Positions 37,525 through 49,000 of a DNA stretch of 64,000 nucleotides are shown one piece after another; within the stretch, counting starts at the first letter, position 1, and each line of letters starts with the position of its first letter. The stretch comes from Tigriopus japonicus. Taxonomy: Eukaryota; Arthropoda; Copepoda; Harpacticoida; Harpacticidae. Location of the stretch: positions 1,806,418 through 1,870,417 of the forward strand of contig CM021314.1 of NCBI GenBank assembly GCA_010645155.1. Direction: 5' to 3'. Position numbers and translations under genes: made by a program. Below the pieces are notes generated by a model. The model did no database searches, was not told the origin of the DNA, and worked only from the letters and a program-made list of their open reading frames with translations.

Positions 37525-40500
37525 CTTGTCAAATTCAAGGGGACCGACGGAACTCGCGGTAAATAAAGTGATGGAAGGTGGATCCACAAACCCCTGTACG
37601 TTACTACTGTAGTGCTGATTTTACGAACACGGGCACCAATTAATAAATATCGAGGGTTTTGTCAATCGGAGATGGGATAGTGGTGGGCGGAAATGGATGG
37701 CTCTGATGAGTGGTCGTTATGGCGACGGCGTCACGGTTGGGATCACGGTTTCAGAATGGTTCCTCCTCAGGTTTGTTCTGTTAAGCTCGTCGATCTCGCT
37801 CTTTCTCGACGGACGTACACAATACACTCGCTTTGTGTCAAGTTCTAACTCTAGTGAGGACTCACACGCAAAGGTCGACCACGTGCGTAACTGAACGGGA
37901 TTGGGGATATAGGAAAAAGGCCGGGATTTGAGCGTAAAGGGGAAAAGACGAGATAAAAAGGTTTGCGGTGATATTGCACATATATTGCACTTTATTGGAT
38001 TAAGGTGAGGGGTCGGAAATGTAGGGATGGATTAGGTAAAAATGATAGTGAGCCCGTTTTTTGAAAGTTTGATCGTTGGTCACCCTTAAAGGAGGCCTTT
38101 GAGTCCGAGGAATCCTGCGCCAATGGACGAGATCGAGCGGATAACTAGGGATAAACTAAACACGAGTTTGAACCCAAACCAACGAGTTGAATCTTAAGGT
38201 CAATAAGTAGCATTGAGAAAAGTCAAAAAATTAGAGCTATGTTTGAGGAAGCCAACTTTTGCCAGATGGCGAGGATAGTAACATTTTTGTTGCCTAGAAT
38301 TTTGGCCAATCTATCAGTTGATGCCTATTCTTATGAGTTGGCTATTTTGAACTAAATTCTATTTCTTAAGCCACCTGATAGCACTGAATGCAATTGATTA
38401 AAGTAATTGAAAAAAATTGAAATAGAGTTGTGGTTCTATTTGAAGCCACTTTCAGTGCATAATAATCAAAGCAACAACTAGTATATAAAGACATCATTCC
38501 TGCCCCAGTTCTTTTTGTGGTTGCAGCTGTTTTACTTCTTCTGCAAGGAATGTGATACCCTGTAAATAAATAAGACATTGAAATAAATTTTATAACTAAC
38601 ATTTAAACAAATTTGCAAAATTTGGTCTAACACCAATTTAGTAGTGGCACATCTGGACAAGCCTTGTATGATGAGTTGATCAGGAATTTGTTTTAGCAAT
38701 TTATCTAACCCTGATTTAAAAGCTGCAAAAGGATTAGCTCATATATATTACCAACAAAGACTGATGGGCAAGAAATTGAAGAAATAAGGAGAGAAGAGGA
38801 CTTTTTACGAATAACACCTTGCTTTTGAGATCTGCTCAAGGTCTTCTGAGATATTCCAGGTGAAACACTTTAATGTTCATGGAAATTATCATAAAAATAT
38901 GGAATAAATTGCATGATTTTGAATAAGTAAAAGAAGAGTGCAAACGAAGTAATTGGAATGAGATGTAGATGTCAAGTAGGTAGAATGGAAAGTGAAATAA
39001 AAATGAAATTTGTCACCCAGCTGAATATGCTCGGGTCAATGCATCGTAGCAACACAAGTGGGGAAGAAAATATCATTACAAGTGCTTTTTTTACCAAGAT
39101 CTTTAACCACGAATGTTTTGCCCTGTGACCTTTTTTCCTCATGGCTTTTTACTTTCAATTATCTTCAAAATGTCAGTGAATCTTTTGAAATTTTGACAAA
39201 AATCTGTTCTTTCAACAGTTTTTTTTTGTGTGGGAAGTAAATACACGTAATTGGTCAGCTCAGCCCCAAACATTTCTCAACAGGTGAATTTTAAGTAGAA
39301 AACTTCAGCTTCGACCAGAAAAAATTATAGAAACTGTGGGTTATAAAGTCAACCAAATATTGGTCAATAAAAATATTAATCAAAAAAGACTGTCTGCAAT
39401 GAAAGACGTCTCCACTTGCATTTCTGTCAATCCTAATATCTTTTTTTAAATTTGAATTTTGAAGTAATATTTGTCAAAAAATTCCAATTTACTTCCGCTT
39501 CAAACTTACATATTCAAAGTATCAAATATTTGGATGAGATTCAAATATTTTGATGTGATATTGTTTTGATGACATCTATATAATTTGAATATTTGTCCTT
39601 GAAAATCAAATATTCTTAGCCCCTCTTATGATAATCTAAGTTTAGAACTTATCTTTCATTTATCCAATTGTTTTTATCAAAATATGATAATTTTATAAAC
39701 CTTTTCGTCATGTGCACTTTTCAGGTCTGCTCGTTTGATCATTTTTCACAAGAAAAAATCTTGATCAAGTCCAACATTTGCTTGAACACATCACTAGTGA
39801 TAAGAGCAAATGGCGACGACAACGCAGTCATAAAACGTTTCGTAAGTCCTAGCTCTGGCTCAATTTCGGAAGTCAAATGGAACGTGTTTCTGCTCGAAAT
39901 GGGCGAGCGCCTTGGCTTCAGCAAGGTTGGTAAGTTTGTGTAGCTAAGTGAAAAGATTATGTAATGCGTAGTTAGGTACACATTACCAGCTTATCGTTCA
40001 AATTGTAAAAATATATCAACAAACTACCAGGCTACGTTGCACGATATCGTAACCTTAGATTTAAAGTACGTGTTAAGTTAATGATGCAAGGAGTTGATTG
40101 AGACATGGCTGCACATGGTCAAGATTGGGAACACTGTTCAGCGTTTTTCTTAGAAGAGCTTTGGCATCTTTGACCAATATCTGGCCTCATGTGTTAAAAG
40201 TTTCGTTTTCCTCGCAAATTTCGGCGTTTGCGCCAAAATACCTTTTGGTTAGTCTTTATTTCGGTTGATAATTCACTTATCTTGGACAAAATTATCAATT
40301 TATAAGGATCTAGCAATGTGAAACTTTCCTTAATTTCAGCATCCCTGTCTCTAGGAGCACAACAAATAAACTACCGCATGAGGGACAGTGCCACCAAAAG
40401 CAGGAGATTTTATACGCTTTGCGTTTATTTAGAAATAGATTCTAACCTTGTTTACCTCGTTCAAGTCGGAAGCTAAAACCATTTTCAGTCAGGCAGGCTA

Positions 40501-40988
40501 ATACAGTGAACAATAAGAAGTCGCACACAAACAAAATACCGAAGCCATCATAGCCATTCATCCCAAAATGTTGGTTTTCTTACTTTTGTTAACCGAGAAT
40601 GAGATATTTAGCCAATATTTTGTATTTGTGTGATACCACTCCAACACCACAATGTAGTATTTAAGGAGTTTTGGCACGAAGAAAAATAGAAATAAAATAA
40701 AAATGGTTTGTACATAGAAGCACATAATTTTATGAAATATTCGACATATTTCCGATAATTTGAGCACATTTTTCTCGCTTCAATCATCATCGCTCGTAGT
40801 TTCATGCTTCATAAAACGGCTGGCACAATTCAAGACGACAAAGTCACGCAACACTGAAAACTTCAACAACAACAATTCATCGTGGATTGACAATCTGGCC
40901 ATTGATGTAACAATTCAGAAAATCCGATCCCCCAAAAGCGAGTCCAGAAACGTTCGTCGACCGGTGAAGACCACGCCCATCCCGCATC
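37525..40988. other. Spacer between the bZIP and helicase genes (divergent 5' ends)
   Basis: These two genes are transcribed away from each other, so both promoters should lie here. The part near 37620-37920 is GC-richer than the rest and may be the bZIP promoter or first exon. A decayed non-LTR fragment sits at about 38480-38860. No other gene or RNA is supported. Confidence 0.4.
38480..38860 (-). mobile_element. Degenerate 3' fragment of a non-LTR retrotransposon
   Basis: GCAAGGAATGTGATACCCTG, then the sequence through the ACAAGCCTTGTATGATGAG region, lines up with the 3' part of the element at 43980-44712, with many substitutions and stops. Same orientation, 5'-truncated. Confidence 0.55.
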
Positions 40989-42785
40989 ATGCATCGACTC
41001 ACATCCCGAGGATCATTGTGGCTGAATGCCGGCAAAATTTGGCCCGAACTGGCTCAAGGAGAGCTCCCTCGCTTATCCCGTTCCACTTTATGGACCGTTC
41101 CTCGCCAATCACGCCCTTTCAGTTTAAAATCGGGTCCCCTGCGTCAATTAAGCGATAAAGATTGGGTGCAAAATTTCTTGACGCAAGCGGTCAACAAGCC
41201 AAACTCGGAGTCAGATTTGTCACGGAATCGTTCCACTTCCGGACGTCAACATCATCAACGCGGGCAAAGATCGTTTGATGGTCTCCAATTTGAGTCCAAA
41301 GATGGATGGAGAAACGGTGGAAGAGTTTCAGATCGGCCGGTTTACGACAACGACTATAGCGCGTTCAGCGAGAGCATGACGGAACCCGATTGGCAAAGAA
41401 TGCCGCGTCCACCGCCCAATTTCGATTTCTATCAACCCTCTGAAAGTGTCATGGCTCGAAATGACGAGGAAATTCAGTCGTTTTGGCGAGAGAATCACAT
41501 TCAGGTGGTGAAAGGTCAAAAACACGTGCCCAAACCCATTCTGAACTTCGAAGAAAGCAACTTCTCAGACGGCATTTTGAGGACTTTGTCGCGACAAGAC
41601 TTTAACACACCCATGCCCATTCAGGCTCAAGGATGGCCGATCGCATTGGCGGGCAAAGATCTGGTGGCCATTGGCCAAACGGGCAGTGGCAAAACATTGG
41701 GTTACCTCTTGCCCGCACTCATGCACATCCAGAATCAGAAACCCTTGGAAGCGCGAGATGGTCCCATTGTTTTAGTCATGGCGCCTACTCGGGAGTTGGT
41801 GAATCAAATTGGACAAGTGGCTTCAACATATTGCAAAGACTTGAAGTTGAAAACCGCTTGTCTGTTTGGCGGGGCTTCTCGCAACTACCAATTGCGAAAT
41901 TTAGACCGTGGATGCCACTTGGTCGTGGCCACGCCCGGTCGATTGTTGGACTTCTTATCAACCCGACAAACCAACTTAGCCCGCACGTCCTATGTGGTAC
42001 TAGACGAGGCTGACCGCATGTTGGATATGGGTTTTGAGCCGCAAATCCGTCAGATCCTGGATCAGGTGCCCCCCGAAAGACAGATGTTGATGTGGTCAGC
42101 CACGTGGCCTCAAGGTGTACAAGAACTGGCCACGGATTTCTTTCGCAGTGATGACCACATTCACCTGAACATTGGTTCCACCGAGTTGCACGCAAACAAG
42201 AACATCACGCAAATTGTGGAGGTGTTGACCCGAGAAGACAAAATTCCCAGCTTTATGAGCTTCATGTCCAAAGCCCGTGATCACGATCCCAATGCCCGTA
42301 TTCTCGTGTTTGCTGATACCAAACGAGCGGTAGACATGCTTCAGCGAATTCTTCATGGAGAGCATATCCGGAGCCATGCCATTCATGGAGACAAGAGTCA
42401 AACTGATCGTGATCGAGCCATTCAGGACTTCCGCTCGGGACGCATTTCCACCCTGATTGCGACCAATGTTGCAGCTCGGGGTTTGGATGTAGATGATGTG
42501 AAATGCGTGTTCAACTTTGATCTCCCAACCTCCATTGAGGACTATGTGCACAGAATTGGCCGGACTGGCCGTAGAGACAAAAGTGGCGTGTCTTACACGT
42601 TGGTGACCTCGGAAAACATTAACCAAGTGGACGAGCTTATCCAGGTGTTGAAGGAAGCGGATCAGAAAGTGAATCCAGATCTGATTGAGTTAAGCCGTCT
42701 CAAGAGACAAAATCGAGGATCGGGAAAGAAACCATTCCGGAGTAGTGAAGGCTATTCGAAGCCTCGGGGGCGAAAACGATTTTAA
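40989..42785 (+). CDS. DEAD-box RNA helicase, DDX5/DDX17 (p68) type, intronless
   Basis: One 598-residue open frame. ATG 40989 is the first ATG after an in-frame TGA eight codons upstream. All helicase motifs are intact: Q motif (FNTPMPIQAQ, 205-214), motif I AIGQTGSGKT (227-236), Ia PTRELVNQ (266-273), Ib TPGRLLDF (315-322), II DEAD (339-342), III SAT (370-372), V NVAARGLD (493-500), VI HRIGRTGR (521-528). The MWSATWPQGVQELA and HIHLNIG stretches are typical of p68-type helicases, which remodel RNA in splicing and transcription. The N-terminus (residues 1-58) is rich in Arg, Ser and Leu and poor in acidic residues, resembling a mitochondrial presequence. The C-terminus is short and basic (GSGKKPF to GRKRF). 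The lack of introns suggests a retrocopy or a fast-evolving paralogue. Confidence 0.95.
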   Translation: MHRLTSRGSLWLNAGKIWPELAQGELPRLSRSTLWTVPRQSRPFSLKSGPLRQLSDKDWVQNFLTQAVNKPNSESDLSRNRSTSGRQHHQRGQRSFDGLQFESKDGWRNGGRVSDRPVYDNDYSAFSESMTEPDWQRMPRPPPNFDFYQPSESVMARNDEEIQSFWRENHIQVVKGQKHVPKPILNFEESNFSDGILRTLSRQDFNTPMPIQAQGWPIALAGKDLVAIGQTGSGKTLGYLLPALMHIQNQKPLEARDGPIVLVMAPTRELVNQIGQVASTYCKDLKLKTACLFGGASRNYQLRNLDRGCHLVVATPGRLLDFLSTRQTNLARTSYVVLDEADRMLDMGFEPQIRQILDQVPPERQMLMWSATWPQGVQELATDFFRSDDHIHLNIGSTELHANKNITQIVEVLTREDKIPSFMSFMSKARDHDPNARILVFADTKRAVDMLQRILHGEHIRSHAIHGDKSQTDRDRAIQDFRSGRISTLIATNVAARGLDVDDVKCVFNFDLPTSIEDYVHRIGRTGRRDKSGVSYTLVTSENINQVDELIQVLKEADQKVNPDLIELSRLKRQNRGSGKKPFRSSEGYSKPRGRKRF

Positions 42786-42869
42786 ACCTATACTTGATTT
42801 GTGTCTCGTTCTCGGTGACTGGTTTTGCCATCTATTTTCAAGAGTTGAATTGAATCTTGATGGTCGATG

Positions 42870-42875
42870 AATAAA
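42870..42875 (+). promoter_or_regulatory. Poly(A) signal AATAAA, helicase gene
   Basis: AATAAA 85 nt after the helicase stop codon, the first such hexamer downstream on this strand. Confidence 0.6.
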
Positions 42876-42969
42876 TATTGAAACGCCGATTCATTTTCCA
42901 TTCAATAGACACGGCGTTTAATTGAGCTGGAGAAGTCAATTTTTAAGTTGCCAAGACATTTGAGACCTG

Positions 42970-43069
42970 AGGCTAGTTTTTTTAGACGCAAATGATCGAT
43001 CTCAAAATCGTACTTAAGTACTCCAAATCCGATCTTGAGAGCGATCTTTGCGTCTAAAAAAACTAGCCT
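42970..43069. repeat. 100-bp near-perfect inverted repeat (hairpin)
   Basis: The left arm begins AGGCTAGTTTTTTTAGACGC and the right arm ends GCGTCTAAAAAAACTAGCCT. About 40 bp per arm pair with few mismatches around a short AT-rich loop. It sits about 95 bp past the helicase poly(A) signal. It could be a MITE relic or form a structured transcript. Confidence 0.8.
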
Positions 43070-43979
43070 TTGGACTTAAGTTTTGAAGCCAAGAGAAAAT
43101 CCTGCATAAATATTTAATTTCTGTTGATTAGGTCAGGGGCCAAACATTTTTTTGAATTATTTTTCATCTATTCCTAGGGCAGTCTCATGCACAGATCACT
43201 AGAAGAAGTTTACCTACGCATTTCTTTTGCTAGTCAGTAGTTATCTAGAACTGACTGAGATTTAAACTCCTTTCAATTTTTGCCTAGGTTCATAAAAATA
43301 GTTAATCCAAAGAGGTTATTTATTTATTGGTTGATAAGTAGGGCTCGCACATTTCACAAAAATGGATTTTATTTTATTTTTCCCCGATTTATGGGCATTT
43401 TTTCATGAACCCTGTTGATTTGCATTTTTGGCATTTTTGGCAGTTTTAGTCGAAATTTCTTGCGTTATTTGCTCAATTTTGAAAAAACAAACATTTTCTG
43501 GCACTTGACATGCCTGGTTAATTGAGACAACCTAGAAGCACTGAATTTCTAGAGTAAGAGGCTAACGACGAGAATCATGTATGGATATATATTTCGGGGA
43601 ATGAGACATTTCAACAGTAAATGAAAAATGTAAAGTATTAAGTGGTTGGTTTAGCCACCCCTGGTTCATCGAAAGCTTAGAGGCTTGTTTTAACGGGAAC
43701 GTATCGTACCGCTATAAGCAGGGCACAGTGCAAACATCGTATCAAGCTTTCACCAAATCAAGTAGAAGTGATTGGTTGCCCTAGTCTATGATGAAATTCA
43801 CTCTACTAAGGTCGAAAGAGTCTGAGTTATAAATGACATGTGAAATTTTGATAAGTTGCGTGACTCAGATAAATATAATGCATTTTTCAAAGGAATAAAT
43901 GAAGTTGAAGTTAACATTTGGTTAGGTTAGTTTAGATTAGGTTAAGTTAGTTTAGAGGTTTAGGGGGGGGGAGGCAGAT
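43070..43979. other. Spacer with a palindrome-family fragment
   Basis: The stretch near 43535-43580 (CACTGAATTTCT, GAGGCTAACGACGAGAATCA) resembles the arm of the palindromic element at 50679-51146. A GGTTAG-rich run lies at 43920-43965. No gene seen. Confidence 0.4.
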
Positions 43980-44712
43980 TTTTTAATACCACTACAAGGA
44001 ATGGGATTCCCTGTAAAGAGAGTAAATGATTAAAATAGTTTACATAATTACCGTTTATATGAAATTTGATCTACCAATGAGTTACTGTTGGCTGATCTGT
44101 ACAACCCTTGAATAGTGGGTTGGTCAGGAATAGTACTTAAAAAATTGTCTAATCGTGCCTTTAATGTTGCTAGAGGATCAGCTCCTACATATTCCCGACG
44201 AAGACAAATAGGCAACAAGTTGAACAATGAAGGAGCCCGATAAAGAAAAGAGGAGGACTTCATTGTTCGAACTAGCCTTGATTCCTTAGGATTTGGAGGT
44301 GCTCTCAGGGCGCACGTAAAACCTCTACGATCGCTACAACTGATCTCAAATCCTGGGTTAGGACAGAGCCCATGAATGCTCTTGAAGACATACAGTATCA
44401 GATACCTTTCATACCTTCTCTGAGTACTGTACAGCCCTAACTTCTGGAGCTTCTCCCAATACGAGACCTCTCTCATTCCTGTGATGTTCCCAATAAAACA
44501 TCTTTGGAACTGCTCGACCTTTTGCAAACCTGCTGAACTTATTGGAGCCCAAATGGGTGAGGCATATTCAAAATGCGGTTCAACAATCGACTTGTACAGA
44601 GTTAGCATCGTAATACTATCTCTGGACTTGAAAGTGCGATAGATCCAGCCGCAAGTTTGAAATGCCTTCCCCATTTTCAACTGGATATGCTCATCAAACT
44701 TTCCATCCAAAT
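43980..44712 (-). pseudogene. 5'-truncated non-LTR retrotransposon, end of reverse transcriptase ORF
   Basis: The minus-strand frame 44710-44048 (220 codons) has the signature of the region following the reverse transcriptase domain in non-LTR elements: LYKSIVEPHFEYASPIWAP, then VEQFQRCFIG, YWEKLQKLGL and RRYERYLILY. It lacks the catalytic part, so it is a dead 5'-truncated copy. The 3' end includes the TACAGGGAATCCCATTCCTT stretch shared with fragments at 38480-38860 and 48945-49090. Inferred clade is Jockey/CR1-like, unverified. Confidence 0.8.
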
Positions 44713-44869
44713 TTTGTTAGATTAAACACAGGCTTCTGAAGGTTGAAGTGGTTTGCCAAGTCTTTCGCTGCATAACAACTATTTCTTATATGTAATAAAA
44801 ATAAAACTTCGATATTGTCTAAATGTTTAGCAACATTGTTCACCTTGTGAACTTACTTGAGGAAGTTAA

Positions 44870-45206
44870 ATTAAAGGTCACAAAAATCGCCACTAGATGG
44901 AGCCAAAACTGGGGCAAATTCTCTTGATTTCAGATCTACCCTCAACCTAAACTTGTTGCCAAAATTGTAGCTGCTATTTTAAAGTGGATTTCTCTTCATA
45001 TTTCAAATCTTTTAGAACTCAGCTGCGATATTATTGTGTTCAAAAATCAAAAGCCATGCTGAATAATCACAAATTAAGGCCAAAGGACTAATCAGAAGCA
45101 CCCACAACCATTTCTACCTCAAGATGGCGCTGATTGTCATTTTTCTCTTTGATTGAAGCTCAATTTTGCTTCCTTAACAAGGCTTGCTCTGATGGGGAGT
45201 TGTTTA
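44870..45206 (-). repeat. Dispersed 325-bp repeat, copy 2 (inverted)
   Basis: Reverse-complement counterpart of 28890-29215. It runs from TCGCCACTAGATGGAGCC to GGCTTGCTCTGATGGGGAG and carries a short insertion relative to copy 1. No open frame. Confidence 0.75.
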
Positions 45207-46003
45207 TTTTGAGAACAAGAGAGGGCACCCAAGTAGGGTGTGTTTAGGGCATGCTAAATCTTGTGAGAGCCATCTAGGTGAAGCGAATGTTGGTTTTCTT
45301 TAATATAGTTAATAGTCGAGTTTTCAGGAATTTAAGTATCCAACCAGTCCTATTCATGTCTAAAAAGATTTATGATAAGCCTAAAATGGACCATGTGAAG
45401 GATAATTTGCATATTGATAAAACCATCACGTATTTGCACTTTTTATTGTATATGATGCCATTTTGTGTGCAAAAAAGGGTTTTTTTCCTCCAAAAGTCTC
45501 AATTTTTCGCCCTTTAGCTAGTAAAAGACTCTTGATCACAATAACCCAAATGGAGATCATCTGTAGAGAGGATGAGAGAGTGATCGAGTTAAATCTTTTA
45601 TGCTTTCACGAAATTTCATTGTATCCGTCGTCCCCCATTTTCTAACATTGCAAGAGCCAGAAAATCAAGCCTTTTTTCGAAAATACATACGTCGATTCGG
45701 CATTAAGGCGTAGTCATGGATAGGTAATAATTTCGCTATATTGTCCAATGATATGGGAAATGAAGCAAGAAATCTATCGACAACAAAATGGAAGAGAAAG
45801 CTTGGTTCCTGTTTTGAGCTTCACCCACTGTTGTTGATTCGGAACGTAGAGTTCAGCTGGAATGGAATCGAGAATTTGATTCACAGGTGACAACTGCCTT
45901 TGAGTATGGTTTGCCTGATGGTTATTGTTCACGGTTCCATTCTCTACAAGCAAGAAAGAAAGACGAGAAATTGAAATTTATCGCTAAGGACACTCTCAAA
46001 GCT
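45207..46003. other. 3' flank of the CCDC142 homologue
   Basis: AT-rich, with open frames up to 79 codons and no coding signature. No strong AATAAA was identified on the minus strand close to the stop at 46004. Confidence 0.4.
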
Positions 46004-49000
46004 TCATGTTTTAGCGCTCTCACCAGCAATGGGCGTCACCCTATTCTTGGTCGATTTGATATCAACCACTTCCCCCGGTTTAGATTGAAGAAGCTTGGCC
46101 ACACCTTCACACTGTCGAATGGAGTCAAGAAGGAGCACATAACGCCGAGAGTCCTCTTTCAAATATGGATTGGCCAGAATCCAAGTTCTTAGAGCCTGAA
46201 AGTCCAGGCTGATTTGGTATGCTCCCCAATCACTGAAATTGATCATTGTTTTCATTAATTGCAGGTGAGAACAAATTGGATCGCTCGATTGAAATAGGTC
46301 TAAATTTTGGGATCTTGGTTTTTTTTAAGTGAAGCAGGCTTCATTTCAGCGCGCTTGAAATTGAGGTTCGAAATCACATTTGATAAAAAACGGTAAAGAT
46401 TTGCCTTGTAAAATTCAAAAGCAGTACTTAATTTACACAAACAAATCGGTTTATTTTAGTGATGGACCGAAAGGGCTCATAACCGAAACCGAAAGTTTCG
46501 GCCGAAAGAGGGCTTAACCGAAACCGAAACCGAAACCGAAAGCAGTGTTCACTGTTTACAAAATTGTTCAAATGCAAAATCCGTCCTAAAAATTAGAATG
46601 TGTTCGATGTCGGGTAGTCGCAAATTTTGAAAAATCTTAAAACTTAAATTTCAGAGGTTTTTGGACCAATTTTTTTTTTCGATTTTGTTGTCAAACTCCA
46701 TTTTATATAGTGCTTGTCTGCTTTCGGTTTCGGTAGGCATAACCGAAACCGAAACCGAAACCGAAATTTCGGCCGAAAGCGCTTTCGGTCCATCACTAGT
46801 TTATTTTATCGAAAGAAATCTGCTACATATGCTCCACCTACATATTATGATTGTTATTAAAGACTAATTAACTTGAAATGAAAGTTCAAGTGCTCACGAG
46901 TAGTCTTTGAATTGCTTTCTGTCCATGAGTGGGATATTTAACCATCATTTTGCTATAGAATATTGTTGAGAGGGAACAATGCAATTTCTTTTTTTTTTTC
47001 ACCTGAATTTGATTCGACTGGATTTGATGTGTTTCAACCAAGCTTCGCAAAAGGATTTCACCGTCAGACGAGCGATCGTTTGTTGGATCTCAATTTTCAT
47101 GAACTCCACTGACTTAAAAACGGGAGACAAAACACGATCTGAAGAAGAAAGCATGTTCGGTTGGCATTAGATGTTCTTTGGATGAACATTTTCAATGAAT
47201 GTACCAATGAAATTGTTGACGTAGTTGGAGGACTTATTGGCCAAAGGTCCGGTTTGTCGCCAATGTCTCTCCGAGGGGAAAATATTCTGCAGGGTTGCCA
47301 ACGAGTATGTCCTGCACACTTCAGACAACCGACCTTGATTCTCTTTTGGAAGCGCCTATTGTGTGAAAAAAAGAATTAGAAAAAAGGCCAAGGTATATCT
47401 AGGACAAATATCTTTCTTACTCGTATTGAGCTTTGGCACTCATGGATCTCATCGCAAACAAGTTTTTGAACGTGGGTAAAGAGTTGGATATTGATCGATC
47501 TCGTGTGAGCATTTCTCTCGTGTGATTCCATCTGAAAGATAGATTGTTAATGCCCTAAATATCTCGAGATCACTCAACAAGTACCAAAACGATCGCTTAC
47601 CTGAAGAATTCCGAAGCAATCCTCCATATTCAGCAAATCGCATTGTGTGATCAAAAGGAAATCCTGGACCTGCCAAGTATGAAGAGTGGAGTGTGCCCGA
47701 GAATTGGCCCAATTTCGTAAACAAAAAAGGGTAGCTGAAAGTCTCCGTAACACGCTAATCTCTTCTTGGAACGGGAATTCTTCGGGATCAAACGAACCAT
47801 GTTCCACAAAGTCGCGAATCATGTCGGGGTGGGTTCGGTTGTTCAAGCGAACAATGGACTAAAGTGAGTGACAAAAAGAGGAAAACGTCTCATTATTTAG
47901 GAGTAGTGCACAAGACTGGTTTAGGAACTTCAAGAGACCCATGAACAGTGGGATCAAACCTAAACTCCGACAGTTGGCAGTTCGAGGTGCAATTCTGGCT
48001 TGAAAGAGAAGCCAAAGAGACTATTTCTTTCTTCTTTTCCCTTTTTCTCGGTCTGGAATCCAAAATCCCTCTTAATGAGAGCCTGCGATGCTAATTACAG
48101 GCTCTCATTAATGTACGTGCGTATTCATTGATCTTTCCGATATTCGTTGACAAGGAAGTCCACAAACAGCAAATGAAAGAAGAAGTCATAACTTTGTTTT
48201 GCTTGTTGTGGACTTTCTCGTCAATGAATCTCTGAAATTTCAACAAATACCTTACAGTATGCTTGATTCCCTTTTGTACTCTCATTCAGAGGACGTTTCC
48301 CTTCTTTGGTTCAAGACTGAGAAAACCGGGGGAGACGGTAGAGTCTCCTTTGCTTCAATATCAAGCCAAAATAACACCTTCTGCTCAATCAAAAAACAAC
48401 CTTTTTTCTGAAATTTCGTTTTCACAGTCAGATTTTAATTTAATTTTTTATTTTACTCAATTCTCACATTTTAATCAATTAAACCTTGTAACAACTTTGC
48501 CTTCTTCAGGGGCGAAAAATACTAGAAGGTTTCAGCTCATTATTTTAACATCATCCTCGAACCTGACATTTGGGGGGGACATAACTTTTGACTTAAAAGC
48601 TCAGTTGAGCTTAAAATGTTGAAACACTTGATCTCCCAATGCACCAACACAAGCAACACACTACAAAAAGCATGGCAAGGTTTGTTTGTACCAGCTAAAG
48701 ATGCATTAGGTAATATCATTCACTTTTATCGTAACATTACTACCTTGAAGGCTTATGTGCCTTACCTGGCAATGCTAGTTTTTGGTAATTAAACTAATAT
48801 TTTGAGCCCTTTCAGCCCAAAAAGAACAAGTAAAAACAGGTGTAAACCTCAATCCTAAAATAAAAAAAAATTGATTTAGAATTTCCTTTTTTATAAGCCA
48901 TTTTGCCGCGCCACCATTGGCAATTTTTTTGGTTGCGGATTTTTACTACCGCTACAAGGAATGCAATTCCCTGTAAAACAAATCAATCGTAAAAATAATT

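Noticed and set aside
39668..39981. Open frames on both strands near 39.7-40.0 kb with fairly normal composition
   Set aside because: Neither frame has matching splice sites or a recognisable domain. It may be a decayed mobile element, but nothing identifies it.
40760..41158. 132-codon frame upstream of the helicase
   Set aside because: It runs out of frame into the helicase coding region and has Asn-rich, motif-free sequence.
43920..43965. GGTTAG-rich run as a telomere-like tract
   Set aside because: The spacing is irregular and the run is short. It does not form a clean TTAGG or TTAGGG array.
44048..44710. 220-codon frame as a host gene
   Set aside because: Its sequence is that of the region following the reverse transcriptase domain in a non-LTR retrotransposon, and its 3' end recurs elsewhere in the window.
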